Below, piece after piece: positions 24,453 through 33,814 of a stretch of 64,000 bases of DNA. The stretch is from contig NC_021172.1 of assembly GCF_000230975.2 (NCBI RefSeq), positions 2,790,001-2,854,000 on the forward strand. The letters run 5' to 3'. This DNA comes from Hyphomicrobium denitrificans 1NES1 (lineage in GTDB: Bacteria > Pseudomonadota > Alphaproteobacteria > Rhizobiales > Hyphomicrobiaceae). Position numbers and translations under genes: made by a program. Below the pieces are notes generated by a model, which did no database searches, was not told the origin of the DNA, and saw only the letters and a program-made list of their open reading frames with translations. Position 1 is the first letter of the stretch; each line of letters opens with the position of its first letter.

Positions 24453-26441
24453 ATGCGCGTGTCGTGTCTTGTGGCGGTCGGCTTGTTACTGAGCTGCGGT
24501 CCAATTTCAAACGTGTACGCGGCTGCTTCCGACGAAAGTTCGGAAAGTTCGCCCGCCTCCAGCGGCATCGAGACCGCGATGCGCCCCCAAGCTGCTCCCG
24601 CCGAGACGGCGCCAGACAGCCCGGCAGCGGAACCAGCTCAAAGCTCCTCATCTGATGCTTCGGTCAGCGGCAATTCTGCGGCCACACCCCATGTCGCGGC
24701 GGTTGATCACCTCATCTACCTGCCGGTCGGCGCCTATCTCGATGCGAACAAAAGAAAGCTCTTCAGTAAAGTCGATAACGGCGACCGCGAGGCTCTACAG
24801 CAGTTCTATGGCTCGCGCATGGGCGCGACGCTGTGGGTCGACAAAAATGGCTATACTCAAGATGCGCAAAACCTGATCGCAGCCCTGAAGGATGCCGATA
24901 ACTGGGGTCTGCGCTCCCAGGACTACAAGATTCCCGATCTCAAACCGTCGGCCAACGGCGAATATGGCCTCAATGATCTAACCGATGCCGAGACGCAGCT
25001 GTCGCTCGACGCCCTGACTTACGCCCGCGATGCGCGCGGCGGGCGTATCATCAATCCGCCGGAGCAGCTCTCGGGTTATCTCGACCGGAAACCGCAACTG
25101 GTCGAGCCGCACACCGTCATCGAGGCGCTGGCATCGGCGCCGGACAAGGGCGCTTATCTCAAGTCATTGCAGCCCCAAAACAAACAGTTCGAATTGCTGC
25201 GGCAGAAACTTCTGGCACTCAGATCCGGCGCGAATGGCGAAACGGTCAATATTCCGAACGGTCCGAACCTGGCGCCGGGCAAAAGCAGCCCGCAGATCGC
25301 GCTGATCCGCAAGGCACTGAAGGTACCGGCGCCGTCCGTTCAGGCCGACGGAAGGCCGGCCGACGAGACCTATTATGACGACGATCTGGCGCGTGCCGTC
25401 GAAGCCTACAAGGCGAAGAAAGGCATCGAACCGGTCACGCCGACGATCACGGCGGCGGTCCGCCGCTCGTTGAATGGTGACGACGGCATCAGCGAGTGGA
25501 AACTCCTCGCCAACATGGAAGAGTGGCGCTGGATGCCGGAAGATCTCGGCAAGTTCTATGTCGCCGTCAACATTCCGGATTTCAAAGTTCGCGTCGTCAA
25601 GAACGGCGAAGTGGTTTTCGACGAACGCATCGTGACCGGCAGCGTCAACAGGCAGACGCCGATCTTTTCCGATTTGATGCGCACGGTTGTCTTCCAGCCG
25701 CGCTGGAACGTGCCGGATTCGATCAAGATCAAAGAATTGCTACCCGGTCTCAGGGCGGGCGGCGATCCGCTTCGCCGCCAGGGTCTGGTGATGGAGCGCA
25801 ACGGCCGTCGCATCAATGCGTGGAACGTCAACTGGTATCAGACCGATATCCGCAACTTCAACGTCTACCAGCCGCCGGGCGGCGGAAACGCGCTTGGCGT
25901 CGTCAAATTCCTGTTCCCGAACTCGCATGCGGTCTATCTGCACGATACGCCGAGCAAGGGCTTGTTCAACGAGAGCGTCCGGGCGTTCAGCCACGGCTGT
26001 ATGCGCGTGCGCAATCCGGTCCAACTTGCAGAATTAATTCTCGCCCATGACAAGGGTTGGGACAAAGCCACCGTCGACAATCTCGCGGCGAAGGGACCGG
26101 AAGAGAATGAAATCTCGTTGGATCATCCGATCCCGGTTCACATCACCTACTTTACGGCGCACGTCGGCGACGATGGCGAGGTCGAGAGCTTCGGCGACAT
26201 CTACGGCCACGAGAAGCGCATCACACTGGCGCTGCAGGGCAAGTGGAACCAGATCGACAAGACCAAGGAGCCGAAGATCACACCGGACGATATCGGCTTC
26301 GACGAAGATGCCGACAGCCGCCATCGCGGTGACGACGACGATTGGTTCGGGGTCAGCGACAACGACGATCGGCGCCACGGCCGCAAACGCTACGACGGCG
26401 GCCTCAATCACTTCTTCCAAAAGGTTCTCGGCGGCCTCTGA
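24453..26441 (+). CDS. L,D-transpeptidase, YcbB-like (YkuD catalytic domain)
   Basis: Forms or trims 3-3 peptidoglycan cross-links in the periplasm. A signal peptide (MRVSCLVAVGLLLSCG) is followed by an Ala/Ser/Pro-rich linker to about residue 85, then an inserted scaffold-like domain and a peptidoglycan-binding-like segment. The YkuD domain starts near 375, with the catalytic HDTPSKGLF and SHGCMRVRN motifs; the active-site cysteine is about residue 516. The tail is acidic. The ATG at 24453 with GGAAGG upstream is chosen over an earlier ATG at 24411. At 662 aa it is somewhat longer than E. coli YcbB. A strong terminator follows. Confidence 0.9.
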   Translation: MRVSCLVAVGLLLSCGPISNVYAAASDESSESSPASSGIETAMRPQAAPAETAPDSPAAEPAQSSSSDASVSGNSAATPHVAAVDHLIYLPVGAYLDANKRKLFSKVDNGDREALQQFYGSRMGATLWVDKNGYTQDAQNLIAALKDADNWGLRSQDYKIPDLKPSANGEYGLNDLTDAETQLSLDALTYARDARGGRIINPPEQLSGYLDRKPQLVEPHTVIEALASAPDKGAYLKSLQPQNKQFELLRQKLLALRSGANGETVNIPNGPNLAPGKSSPQIALIRKALKVPAPSVQADGRPADETYYDDDLARAVEAYKAKKGIEPVTPTITAAVRRSLNGDDGISEWKLLANMEEWRWMPEDLGKFYVAVNIPDFKVRVVKNGEVVFDERIVTGSVNRQTPIFSDLMRTVVFQPRWNVPDSIKIKELLPGLRAGGDPLRRQGLVMERNGRRINAWNVNWYQTDIRNFNVYQPPGGGNALGVVKFLFPNSHAVYLHDTPSKGLFNESVRAFSHGCMRVRNPVQLAELILAHDKGWDKATVDNLAAKGPEENEISLDHPIPVHITYFTAHVGDDGEVESFGDIYGHEKRITLALQGKWNQIDKTKEPKITPDDIGFDEDADSRHRGDDDDWFGVSDNDDRRHGRKRYDGGLNHFFQKVLGGL

Positions 26442-26468
26442 GAGCTGAGACTTCACGCGATCGCTGAC

Positions 26469-26502
26469 GGGGCTGGCCGGCTATTCGGCCGGCCCCTTTT
26501 TT
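26469..26502 (+). terminator. Strong intrinsic terminator
   Basis: GGGGCTGGCCGG, loop CTATT, CGGCCGGCCCC and then TTTTTT. It ends transcription of the L,D-transpeptidase gene before the DUF882 gene. Confidence 0.9.
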
Positions 26503-26660
26503 CGCGGCCGAGCATCCCCGCCCTTTTATCGCCCCTTCCGGGTCGTTAGATGCGCATCGGATAGTTACTGCGTCTTAAGGGTTCGGGGGTTACCCAATTG
26601 GAGCCGAGCATTGTCGGCCCCAGTCGGGCTTGGGGATTTTGCGTAGGGACGGGGGATTTC

Positions 26661-28202
26661 GTGCTGCTTCGCCGCTCAGGCGTCGTGTTCGGTTTTGCTG
26701 CGCTAGCCGCGGCGGTGTGCCTGCATGCCGACAACATTACTGCGGCCAGCCAACCCAACGAACGCACGATCTCGCTTTATCACATTCATACGCACGAACG
26801 CCTGACGGTCACGTACAAGCGCGACGGGAAGTACATTCCCGAGGCCATGAAGCAGATCAATTGGATCATGCGTGACTGGCGCAAGAACGAGGTGAAGGAG
26901 ATCGCTCCCGCGACGATCGATCTTGCCTGGGAAATGCATGAGGAACTCGGCTCCAAGGAACCGATCAACATCATCTGCGGCTATCGTTCTTCGGGGACCA
27001 ATGAAATGCTGCGCCGAACGGTCGGCGGGCAGGCGAAATTCAGCCAGCACATCACCGGCAAGGCGATCGATATTACGTTCCCCGACATTCCACTCAAAAA
27101 AATGCGCTATTCGGCGCTGATCCGCGAACGCGGCGGCGTTGGGTATTATCCGACCTCCGGCATTCCGTTCGTTCACGTCGATACTGCGAATGTCCGGATG
27201 TGGCCGCGTATGCCGCGCTATGAGCTGGCGCTGCTCTTTCCGAACGGACGTTCGAAATACGTGCCGACCGACGGCCGTCCCATCACGCCCGGCGACGTCA
27301 AGGTCGCGCAGAGCAAGTTCCATGGCCTTGCCGTCCAAGTGGCGGAGTTCTTTCGCGATCGGCTGACACCCGGCTCGTCGCGCACGATGGTGGCTTCCGC
27401 AGAAGTCGGCACAGGCAGCAAACGTCTCGCTGTCGTTGCGTCGCTCGGCGGTTCGACGCGGCGCAATGTCAACCTGACGACGGAGCCCGATCCGGCGCTG
27501 AAGGACCCGAAGCCGTTTGCTCCGGCGCGCGTCGCCTCTCTATCACCGGCCGCCACCGACGGCGGTGCACCCCAGCTCGTGTCGACGCCACGTCTCGTAG
27601 AGCGCCCGTCGCACTTCACACCGACACCGTCGAAAGCCGACCGCAGCAAGCTTGACGCGCTGGTGGCAGCGGCCGCGACGACACCGATCCCGGAACTCGT
27701 CTCCGGTCCGAAACCGGCCGTACGTCCACAAAAGGCGCTTGCAGCCGCAGCGTTGGCTGAATCCGGCCATCCTCCGACGAAAGCTCAGCCGACGGCGCGC
27801 GTCGCCAGCCTCGATCCGGCTGCTGCAGCCAGCGTTTCCGATATGAGTCCCGACAGCCTCGGCAATGGCTGGGCGGAAGCTCCCGCTTTCGACGAGGATC
27901 ACCCGGAAGAACTCGCGTACCGGCCGTTTCCGCTGGCGCCGTTACTGACGGACAATGCGGAGGCGCGCGATGCGCCGCTCGCGGACCTGCAGCGTCCGGA
28001 TGTTGCCGCAACGCTCGACGCCCTCGACGATACGGGCCGCATCGCGCCGATGAAGTTCCGGCCAGGCCAGCAGCTTGCCGAGGAGATGTGGGCGCAGCAG
28101 TTCCAGGGCAAAGCTGTCCATGCCGAAGCCCTGATGGAACTGGCACAACGTCCGCCGCCGGCGGGAATTGAGAACCGCACCGTCCAGACCAGCGCACGCT
28201 GA
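26661..28202 (+). CDS. DUF882 / M15-like murein peptidase-family protein with long tail
   Basis: A YcbK-type (DUF882, peptidase M15 fold) protein, probably acting on peptidoglycan peptides. An N-terminal hydrophobic segment (FGFAALAAAVCL) exports or anchors it. The conserved core is CGYRSSGTNEMLRR, FSQHITGKAIDI and FVHVDTANVRMWP, which supply the zinc-site His and Asp residues. After about residue 260 a tail of about 250 residues, rich in Ala, Pro, Ser and Thr and without recognisable domains, runs to the end. The GTG at 26661 lies six bases past GGGGGA. A TTG at 26598 would add 21 residues. Confidence 0.87.
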   Translation: MLLRRSGVVFGFAALAAAVCLHADNITAASQPNERTISLYHIHTHERLTVTYKRDGKYIPEAMKQINWIMRDWRKNEVKEIAPATIDLAWEMHEELGSKEPINIICGYRSSGTNEMLRRTVGGQAKFSQHITGKAIDITFPDIPLKKMRYSALIRERGGVGYYPTSGIPFVHVDTANVRMWPRMPRYELALLFPNGRSKYVPTDGRPITPGDVKVAQSKFHGLAVQVAEFFRDRLTPGSSRTMVASAEVGTGSKRLAVVASLGGSTRRNVNLTTEPDPALKDPKPFAPARVASLSPAATDGGAPQLVSTPRLVERPSHFTPTPSKADRSKLDALVAAAATTPIPELVSGPKPAVRPQKALAAAALAESGHPPTKAQPTARVASLDPAAAASVSDMSPDSLGNGWAEAPAFDEDHPEELAYRPFPLAPLLTDNAEARDAPLADLQRPDVAATLDALDDTGRIAPMKFRPGQQLAEEMWAQQFQGKAVHAEALMELAQRPPPAGIENRTVQTSAR

Positions 28203-28249
28203 CCCGCAATTAGAAAGCGTACGCCCGGAAGCCGGGTGGCTCGGGTGGC

Positions 28250-29179
28250 TCACGCTTGCATCGCCGTCGCGCCGCGCTTCAGGGATGCTTGGCAAGCGAC
28301 CGAGATCAGCTTCGAGAGAGCCAGAAAATCGTCGCGTCTCGGGCTTGATCGGCGCCAGGCGAGCCCAATCGCGCGCGAGGGCTCCGGATCGACGAAGCGT
28401 ATGACTTTGATTTCGCGGCTGCGCCCTTCGACGCCAACGCAAATCTCCGGCAGCAGCGTAATGCCGAGACCGGCCGACACCATCTCGACAATCGTCGACA
28501 GGCTCGACGCACCGAACGTGTTGACGGCGTCGACCTGCTTCAGGCTGCAATAAGTCAGCGCCTGATCGCGGAGACAATGCCCTTCTTCGAGCAGCAACAG
28601 GCGGTCGCCTTCGACCATGTCCTTCGTGGCGCGCACGCGGCCTGAAAGCTTATTCGATTTCGGCACCGCGAGCAAAAAGCGATCGTCGAAGATCGATAAC
28701 GTTTCGACGTCGGGATTCTTGATCGGCAGTGCCAGTAACAGGACATCAAGCTTGCCTTCGACAAGCTCGTCGGTCAGCGGCTGTGTCTGCGTCTCGCGAA
28801 TGTAGAGTTCGAGATTTGGGTATTTGTCTTTCAGGAGAGGCAGCAGCGGCGGGAGCAGATAAGGCGCGACCGAGGGGATGACGCCGAGGCGCAAAGTGCC
28901 CGAAAGAATGCCGCCGGCGTGCTGCGCGTAATCGATCAGATTTCGCACGTCATTCAACAGCCGCTGCGCGCGAATGGCGATTTCCTCGCCCTTAGGCGTC
29001 AACTTGATGCCGCTTCGCGTGCGCTCGACGAGAGCGATGCCCAAAGAGGCTTCAAGGTCCTGGATCTGCATCGAAAGCGCGGGCTGGGTAACGGCGCACG
29101 CGTCCGCCGCCCTGCCGAAGTGCTGCTCCCGCGCCAGCGCATCGAAGTAGCGCAACTGCTTCAGAGTGACGTGAACCAT
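28250..29179 (-). CDS. oxyR: Hydrogen-peroxide-sensing LysR regulator OxyR
   Basis: A LysR-type activator of peroxide defence. The N-terminal helix-turn-helix is complete (REQHFGRAADACAVTQPALSMQI, named in part). The sensor motif EEGHCLRDQALTYC has cysteines at residues 202 and 211, nine apart as in E. coli Cys199/Cys208, so redox sensing is expected to work. At 309 aa it is standard. No catalase or peroxiredoxin gene lies next to it. The catalase-type peroxidase at 2429 is too far away to infer control. Confidence 0.93.
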   Translation of the reverse strand: MVHVTLKQLRYFDALAREQHFGRAADACAVTQPALSMQIQDLEASLGIALVERTRSGIKLTPKGEEIAIRAQRLLNDVRNLIDYAQHAGGILSGTLRLGVIPSVAPYLLPPLLPLLKDKYPNLELYIRETQTQPLTDELVEGKLDVLLLALPIKNPDVETLSIFDDRFLLAVPKSNKLSGRVRATKDMVEGDRLLLLEEGHCLRDQALTYCSLKQVDAVNTFGASSLSTIVEMVSAGLGITLLPEICVGVEGRSREIKVIRFVDPEPSRAIGLAWRRSSPRRDDFLALSKLISVACQASLKRGATAMQA

Positions 29180-29478
29180 CAGCTTGTCTAATGCCTACGT
29201 CAAGAAATGACGATTTGTTCTTATCACGGGCCGACACTAGATTTCCATCACGGGATGCACGGGAAAGGCATCACTTTTCCGAGCGCACCCGTTGGAATGA
29301 CGGCCGCAAGGTTGTCTCTGCCAGCGCCGCCTGACCCTAGCGCCGAATGGGGCCAAGCGGCGCTGCTTTGTCTTGCGAGCGCCGGGAAAACAGTCGGGCC
29401 GCAGCGACGGATGCCGCGCGGCCCTCTCAATTGCTGATTTCATGTTTGGAGGCTGCTGCCGCAGCCTTGCTGAGCCGT
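29180..29478. other. Intergenic region between oxyR and the gapR-like gene
   Basis: About 300 bases. Overlapping short open frames on both strands have no ribosome binding sites or family features, and I see no structured RNA or terminator. The part next to 29179 must hold the oxyR promoter. Confidence 0.4.
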
Positions 29479-29772
29479 TTACTCCGCCGCGATCATCGCG
29501 TCGACGACATGTTCCGCCGGGGCCTGGTCCAGCATCCCCAGCGCGTACATGTAGACTTCCAGGATGCTTTCTTCTTCCTGGCGCTCCTGGTTCGATTTCT
29601 TGCGCAGGCGCACGATCTGGCGCAGCGCCTTGACGTCGAAACCGACGGCCTTTGCCTCCGTGTACTTATCGCGGATGTCGCTTGCGATCTGCTTCTTTTC
29701 CTCTTCGAGGCGTTCGATCTGCTCGACGAACTGCCGCAATTGGTTTTGCGCCGAGGCCTGAAGCGTACTCAT
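29479..29772 (-). CDS. gapR: GapR-family (DUF2312) DNA-binding protein
   Basis: A 97-residue protein of the UPF0335/DUF2312 family. The Caulobacter member GapR is a nucleoid-associated protein that clamps overtwisted AT-rich DNA and helps replication. Two long helices are visible: QNQLRQFVEQIERLEEEKKQIASD (named in part), then FDVKALRQIVRLRKKSNQERQEEE, the conserved basic core. Full length for the family. The start ATG at 29772 follows GGAG. The gene stands alone. Confidence 0.9.
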   Translation of the reverse strand: MSTLQASAQNQLRQFVEQIERLEEEKKQIASDIRDKYTEAKAVGFDVKALRQIVRLRKKSNQERQEEESILEVYMYALGMLDQAPAEHVVDAMIAAE

Positions 29773-29960
29773 GGAGGCTCCTTGCTGATTTCAAGCTTTG
29801 CCCGAAGCTATCGGCGCGGGTGAAGCGCAGCAAGGCGATAAGCGAAGCAATCCATAGGGATATGTCCGACGATGCGCTTGACGTCACCGATGCCGCATAC
29901 CGACTCACGGCTGAGCGCAGATCGTTCAAAGCCGTGGCTGGCTATCGTCGGCGCAGACGG

Positions 29961-30269
29961 CTAATGGCCGTGCGGGTGGGACTTCTCGAACGCGGCCTGC
30001 TGCTCGGCGGTCGCCTCTTTCTGGTATTTCGCCTGCCACTCGCGATAGGGCATTCCGTAGACGATCTCGCGCGCCTCGTCCTTCGACAGCTCCAGCCCCT
30101 TGGCAGTCGCGGCTTCGGCCATCCAATTCGACAGGCAGTTGCGGCAAAAGCCAGCGAGATTCATCAAATCGATGTTCTGGACATCGGTCCGCGAGCGCAA
30201 ATGTTCGACGAGACGCCTGAAGGCCGCCGCCTCCAGCTCAAGTGTCGTCTGGGCGTCAAATGCCTTCAT
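29961..30269 (-). CDS. DUF1244-family protein
   Basis: A 102-residue cytosolic protein with the conserved DUF1244 core: FRRLVEHLRSRTDVQNIDLM, GFCRNCLSNWM near residue 41 and EAREIVYGMPYREWQAKYQ near 67. The invariant CRNC pair may bind metal. No function is established. It ends with a His-rich HPHGH. Start ATG at 30269 after AAGGAGG. Confidence 0.88.
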   Translation of the reverse strand: MKAFDAQTTLELEAAAFRRLVEHLRSRTDVQNIDLMNLAGFCRNCLSNWMAEAATAKGLELSKDEAREIVYGMPYREWQAKYQKEATAEQQAAFEKSHPHGH

Positions 30270-30446
30270 TGCTGCCTCCTTGCGAGTGTCCCATGCAATG
30301 GGCCCACCCTGAAGATAGGCTTGAACTGGCTCAGCGCACAGGGTTGTTGAACCTTCGATAAGCCTGCGGCCGATGATGCCTTGACGGGCGGAAGGCGATT
30401 GAGCAAATCACACCGACAAACACAATACTAATGGCTGGGGATGCAT

Positions 30447-31742
30447 ATGGCAGACGGAACGACCGGCAGCGTTCGCCAGACACTCGGCGCGCTGTTTGAA
30501 GCCGCCTACACCACAGCGCATCCCTCCACGTGCCTCCCACCGCACCTGCCCGAGGTGCCGGCAGGCGGGCGCATCATCGTCATCGGCGCCGGCAAGGGCT
30601 CGGCTGCGATGGCTGTCGCGGCCGAGGAGCACTACATCGCGACCGGTCAGGCCGAGGGCATCTCGGGGCTCATCTCGACGCGCCATGGGTTCGGGCTGCC
30701 GACGAAGATCATCAAGATCATGGAAGCCGGGCATCCGGTGCCGGACACGAATTCCGTCACCGGCGCGCAGCGCGCCATCGAACTTGCGAAGAGCGCCGGT
30801 CCCAAGGATCTCGTTCTGTGCCTCCTCTCAGGCGGCGCCTCGGCGATCTGGGCAGCGCCCGTTCCCGGCGTCAGCTTCGAAGCCAAGCAGGCGCTCACCA
30901 AACAGCTCCTCAAATCAGGCGCGCCCATTTCCGAGATGAATTGCGTCAGGAAGCATATCTCGCAGATCAAAGGCGGCAAGCTCGCGGCGGCCGTCTATCC
31001 GGCGCAACTGCTAACGCTCGCAATCTCCGACGTGCCCGGCGACAATCCGGATGAAATCGGATCGGGCCCGACGGTCGCCGATCGCTCGACGCTTGCCGAC
31101 GCACGCGCCGTTCTCGCCAAGTGGAATATCACGCCCGATCCTGAGATCGCAAAGGCGCTGGCTGATCCGCAAAACGAAACGCTCAAGACGGGCGATTCGA
31201 AACTTGCCAATTCCAGCTACGCCATCGTTGCCGCTCCAAAAGCATCGCTTGAGACTGCGGGGCGTATTGCCAGTGGACACGGCTATCGCGTCATCATTCT
31301 CGGCGACGACCTCGAAGGCGAAGCTAGAGACGTCGCGCGTAAGCACGCCGAAATGGCGCTCGACGCCAAGCGGCGCGGCGAAAAGATCGCCATCATGTCG
31401 GGAGGCGAGCTAACGGTCACGGTGCGCGGGAACGGCTCCGGCGGACCGAACCAAGAATACGCGCTCGGACTCGCGATCGCCCTCAACGGCACGCCAGGAA
31501 TTTCAGGACTTGCCGGAGATACGGACGGCATCGACGGCGGCGGCGGCAACGCAGGCGATCCTGCTGGAGCGATGGTCTTCCCGGATACCCTGAAGAGGGC
31601 GGAAGCCTTCAACCTCAATGCCGCCAGGATGCTGGAGAACAACGACTCGACGGGCTTCTTCCGCCCTATTGGCGACCTCATCCTGTGCGGACCTACGCAG
31701 ACCAACGTCAACGATTTCCGGGTCATTCTCGTCGATCCGTAG
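30447..31742 (+). CDS. gckA: Glycerate 2-kinase (type II, MOFRL/DUF4147 family)
   Basis: Phosphorylates glycerate to 2-phosphoglycerate. In serine-cycle methylotrophs this enzyme closes the assimilatory cycle. The N-terminal domain has the nucleotide-binding VIGAGKGSAAMAVAAE near residue 43, SGGASA near 130, and LTLAISDVPGDNP and IGSGPTV. The C-terminal MOFRL domain has GGELTVTVRGNGSGGPNQEYAL and AGDTDGIDG (first named by its ends). About 431 aa. The ATG at 30447 lies six bases after GGGG. Another ATG two codons upstream is possible. Older annotation calls such genes hydroxypyruvate reductase (ttuD). Downstream are DUF1036 and pyk on the same strand. Confidence 0.92.
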   Translation: MADGTTGSVRQTLGALFEAAYTTAHPSTCLPPHLPEVPAGGRIIVIGAGKGSAAMAVAAEEHYIATGQAEGISGLISTRHGFGLPTKIIKIMEAGHPVPDTNSVTGAQRAIELAKSAGPKDLVLCLLSGGASAIWAAPVPGVSFEAKQALTKQLLKSGAPISEMNCVRKHISQIKGGKLAAAVYPAQLLTLAISDVPGDNPDEIGSGPTVADRSTLADARAVLAKWNITPDPEIAKALADPQNETLKTGDSKLANSSYAIVAAPKASLETAGRIASGHGYRVIILGDDLEGEARDVARKHAEMALDAKRRGEKIAIMSGGELTVTVRGNGSGGPNQEYALGLAIALNGTPGISGLAGDTDGIDGGGGNAGDPAGAMVFPDTLKRAEAFNLNAARMLENNDSTGFFRPIGDLILCGPTQTNVNDFRVILVDP

Positions 31743-31809
31743 GCCGGGGTCGTCATCGGTTCGCCTCACGGCGCGCCCGACGCGTACCACATGCAGACGG
31801 AGGGCAAAC

Positions 31810-32256
31810 TTGCCGCCACATTTCGTTTCGCGCGCGTTTACGCATCCGCTTGTGCTGTGTCTCAGTCTCCTCCTCTCGGCTACTGTCGCGCACGCCGACC
31901 TGAAATTATGCAATATCACGTCGAGCCGGGTTGGTGTTGCAATCGGCTATCAGGATAAGTCGGGCTGGGCGACGGAAGGATGGTGGAACATCGCTTCGCA
32001 GACGTGCGAAACGCTGCTCAAGGGTGCGCTGCCAAGCCGCTATGTTTACGTTCACGCCGTCGACTACGATCGCGGCGGCGAATGGGGCGGCAAAAACGAC
32101 ATGTGCACGAACGACAAGTCGTTCGCCATCCGGGGGGTTCAGGATTGCGAAAAACGCGGATATAAGCGCACGGGATTTTTTGAAGTCGATACCGGAGAGG
32201 CGAAGGAATGGACCATCCGCCTCACTGATCCGGGGCAAGGAAAAGCGGAAAAATGA
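31810..32256 (+). CDS. DUF1036-family exported protein
   Basis: A small secreted protein of unknown function. A signal peptide (FTHPLVLCLSLLLSATVAHA) precedes a DUF1036 domain with LKLCNITSSRVGVAIGY, GWWNIASQTCETLL, RYVYVHAVD and GWF-type strands and four or five cysteines (LC, TC, MC, DC). The start is a TTG at 31810, five bases after GGAGGG, because the signal peptide begins there and no ATG is available. The stop overlaps the pyk start by four bases. I know of no function, but the arrangement beside pyk implies co-expression. Confidence 0.85.
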   Translation: MPPHFVSRAFTHPLVLCLSLLLSATVAHADLKLCNITSSRVGVAIGYQDKSGWATEGWWNIASQTCETLLKGALPSRYVYVHAVDYDRGGEWGGKNDMCTNDKSFAIRGVQDCEKRGYKRTGFFEVDTGEAKEWTIRLTDPGQGKAEK

Positions 32257-33698
32257 GACGTAACCGGCGGGTCAAGATCGTTGCAACGCTTGGACCCGCG
32301 TCTGCCGCTCCGGAGATGGTGGAGCGTCTTTTCATCGCAGGCGTTGATGTTTTCCGCATCAACATGAGCCACTCATCCCACGATGGCTCGAAGGCGCTCT
32401 ACAATACGGTTCGCGCGTGCGCGGCACGCCACCGTCACCCAATCGGCATCCTCGCCGACCTGCAGGGTCCCAAGTTCCGCATCGGCAATTTCGAAACCGG
32501 ACGCGTGCAGGTCAAAACCGGCTCGATCTTCAAGTTCGACCTCGACGAGTCGCTCGGTAACAGCGAGCGCGTTTACCTGCCTCATCCGCAGATCTTCGAA
32601 GCCATGCAGCCGGGGCACTTGCTGGTGCTCGACGACGGCAAGCTCAGGATGCGCGTCGTCGAAACGTCGAAAGTTCAGATCCACGCGGAAGTCACGACGG
32701 GCGGCATGCTGGCGAGCCGCAAGGGCATTTCTATGCCGGATACGCTTCTGCCCATCAGCCCACTCACGGAGAAAGACAAGGCCGACCTCGCTCATGCCTT
32801 GAAGCTCGGTGTCGACTGGGTGGCGCTGTCGTTCGTGCAGCGCGCCGAGGACATTCATGAAATCCGCAATCTCATCGGCACGCGCGCGGCGATCCTTTCG
32901 AAGATCGAGAAGCCGTCGGCCGTCGCCGATCTCGAAAACGTCATCGCGGCATCCGATGCCATCATGGTGGCGCGCGGCGACCTTGGCGTCGAAATGCCGG
33001 TCGAACGTGTGCCCGGCATTCAAAAGAAGATGACACGCATGGCGCGCGCCGCAGGCAAGCCCGTGATCATCGCGACGCAGATGCTCGAAAGCATGATCTC
33101 GTCGCCGATGCCGACGCGCGCCGAAGTCTCCGACGTCGCCAACGCGGTGTTCGACGGCGCCGATGCGATCATGCTGTCGGCCGAGAGCGCCGTCGGACAA
33201 TACCCGGTCGAAGCGATCCAGATGATGGACAAGATCGCCATCGAGGTGGAACACGATCCCGTCTACGAGGCGATGCTTTATGCGACGCAGACCGAGCCGC
33301 AGCCGACGGGCGCCGACGCCATCGCCGCCGCCGCATCCGCAATCGCCGACACAGTGCAGCTCGGCGCCATCGTCTGCTACACGGCCACGGGTTCGACGGT
33401 TCTGCGCGTGACGCGCGAGCGGCCAGGCATTCCAGTCATAGGGCTAACACCGATCGAGTCGACGGCGCGGCGCCTGGCGCTCGTCTGGGGCGTGCAGACG
33501 ATCCTGACAGGCGACCCCGAGAACCTTTCGCACATGGTGCGCAAGGCCTGCCGCATCGCCTTCGAGGAAGGGCTGGTGAAGGCGCGCGAAGGCGTGCTCA
33601 TCACGGCAGGTATTCCGCTCGGAAGCCCCGGCGCAACCAATATGATCCGTATCGCGTTCGTGGATGAATCCGGCGCGCCAATCGCCGAAGAGGTCTAG
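32253..33698 (+). CDS. pyk: Pyruvate kinase
   Basis: Converts phosphoenolpyruvate and ADP to pyruvate and ATP. The barrel domain has KIVATLGPAS at residue 8, FRINMSHSSHDG near 33, the catalytic loop ILSKIEKPSAV near 215 and MVARGDLGVEMP near 239. The B domain and the C-terminal regulatory domain (CYTATGSTVLRVTRERPGIPV, named in part) are complete. At 481 aa it is standard. Its start overlaps the DUF1036 stop (ATGA), so it is translationally coupled to that gene and probably transcribed with gckA. Confidence 0.97.
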   Translation: MRRNRRVKIVATLGPASAAPEMVERLFIAGVDVFRINMSHSSHDGSKALYNTVRACAARHRHPIGILADLQGPKFRIGNFETGRVQVKTGSIFKFDLDESLGNSERVYLPHPQIFEAMQPGHLLVLDDGKLRMRVVETSKVQIHAEVTTGGMLASRKGISMPDTLLPISPLTEKDKADLAHALKLGVDWVALSFVQRAEDIHEIRNLIGTRAAILSKIEKPSAVADLENVIAASDAIMVARGDLGVEMPVERVPGIQKKMTRMARAAGKPVIIATQMLESMISSPMPTRAEVSDVANAVFDGADAIMLSAESAVGQYPVEAIQMMDKIAIEVEHDPVYEAMLYATQTEPQPTGADAIAAAASAIADTVQLGAIVCYTATGSTVLRVTRERPGIPVIGLTPIESTARRLALVWGVQTILTGDPENLSHMVRKACRIAFEEGLVKAREGVLITAGIPLGSPGATNMIRIAFVDESGAPIAEEV

Positions 33699-33762
33699 CG
33701 CCGGCGCTCTGTCCCTGTTTCATTTGTGCGCCTCCGGCGAGTCTTGCGCTGGATCCCTGGCC

Positions 33763-33798
33763 TTCGACGCGCTGTGCGCGCTTGGCCGAGGATGACGG
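33763..33798 (+). repeat. Degenerate REP-like element
   Basis: GCGC-TGT-GCGC and GGCC...GGCC inverted segments end in GCCGAGGATGACG, which is shared with the right arm of the perfect palindrome at 3432-3460. It sits just upstream of the DUF4336 gene, and a spurious TTG start falls within it. Confidence 0.5.
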
Positions 33799-33814
33799 AA
33801 TCACGGAGGCCGCT

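Noticed and set aside
24190..24651. Minus-strand open frame of 153 codons before the L,D-transpeptidase gene
   Set aside because: Overlaps the signal-peptide coding region of a certain gene and includes an inverted repeat; no domain.
29237..29443. Overlapping short open frames on both strands after oxyR
   Set aside because: No start signals and mutually exclusive; treated as non-coding.
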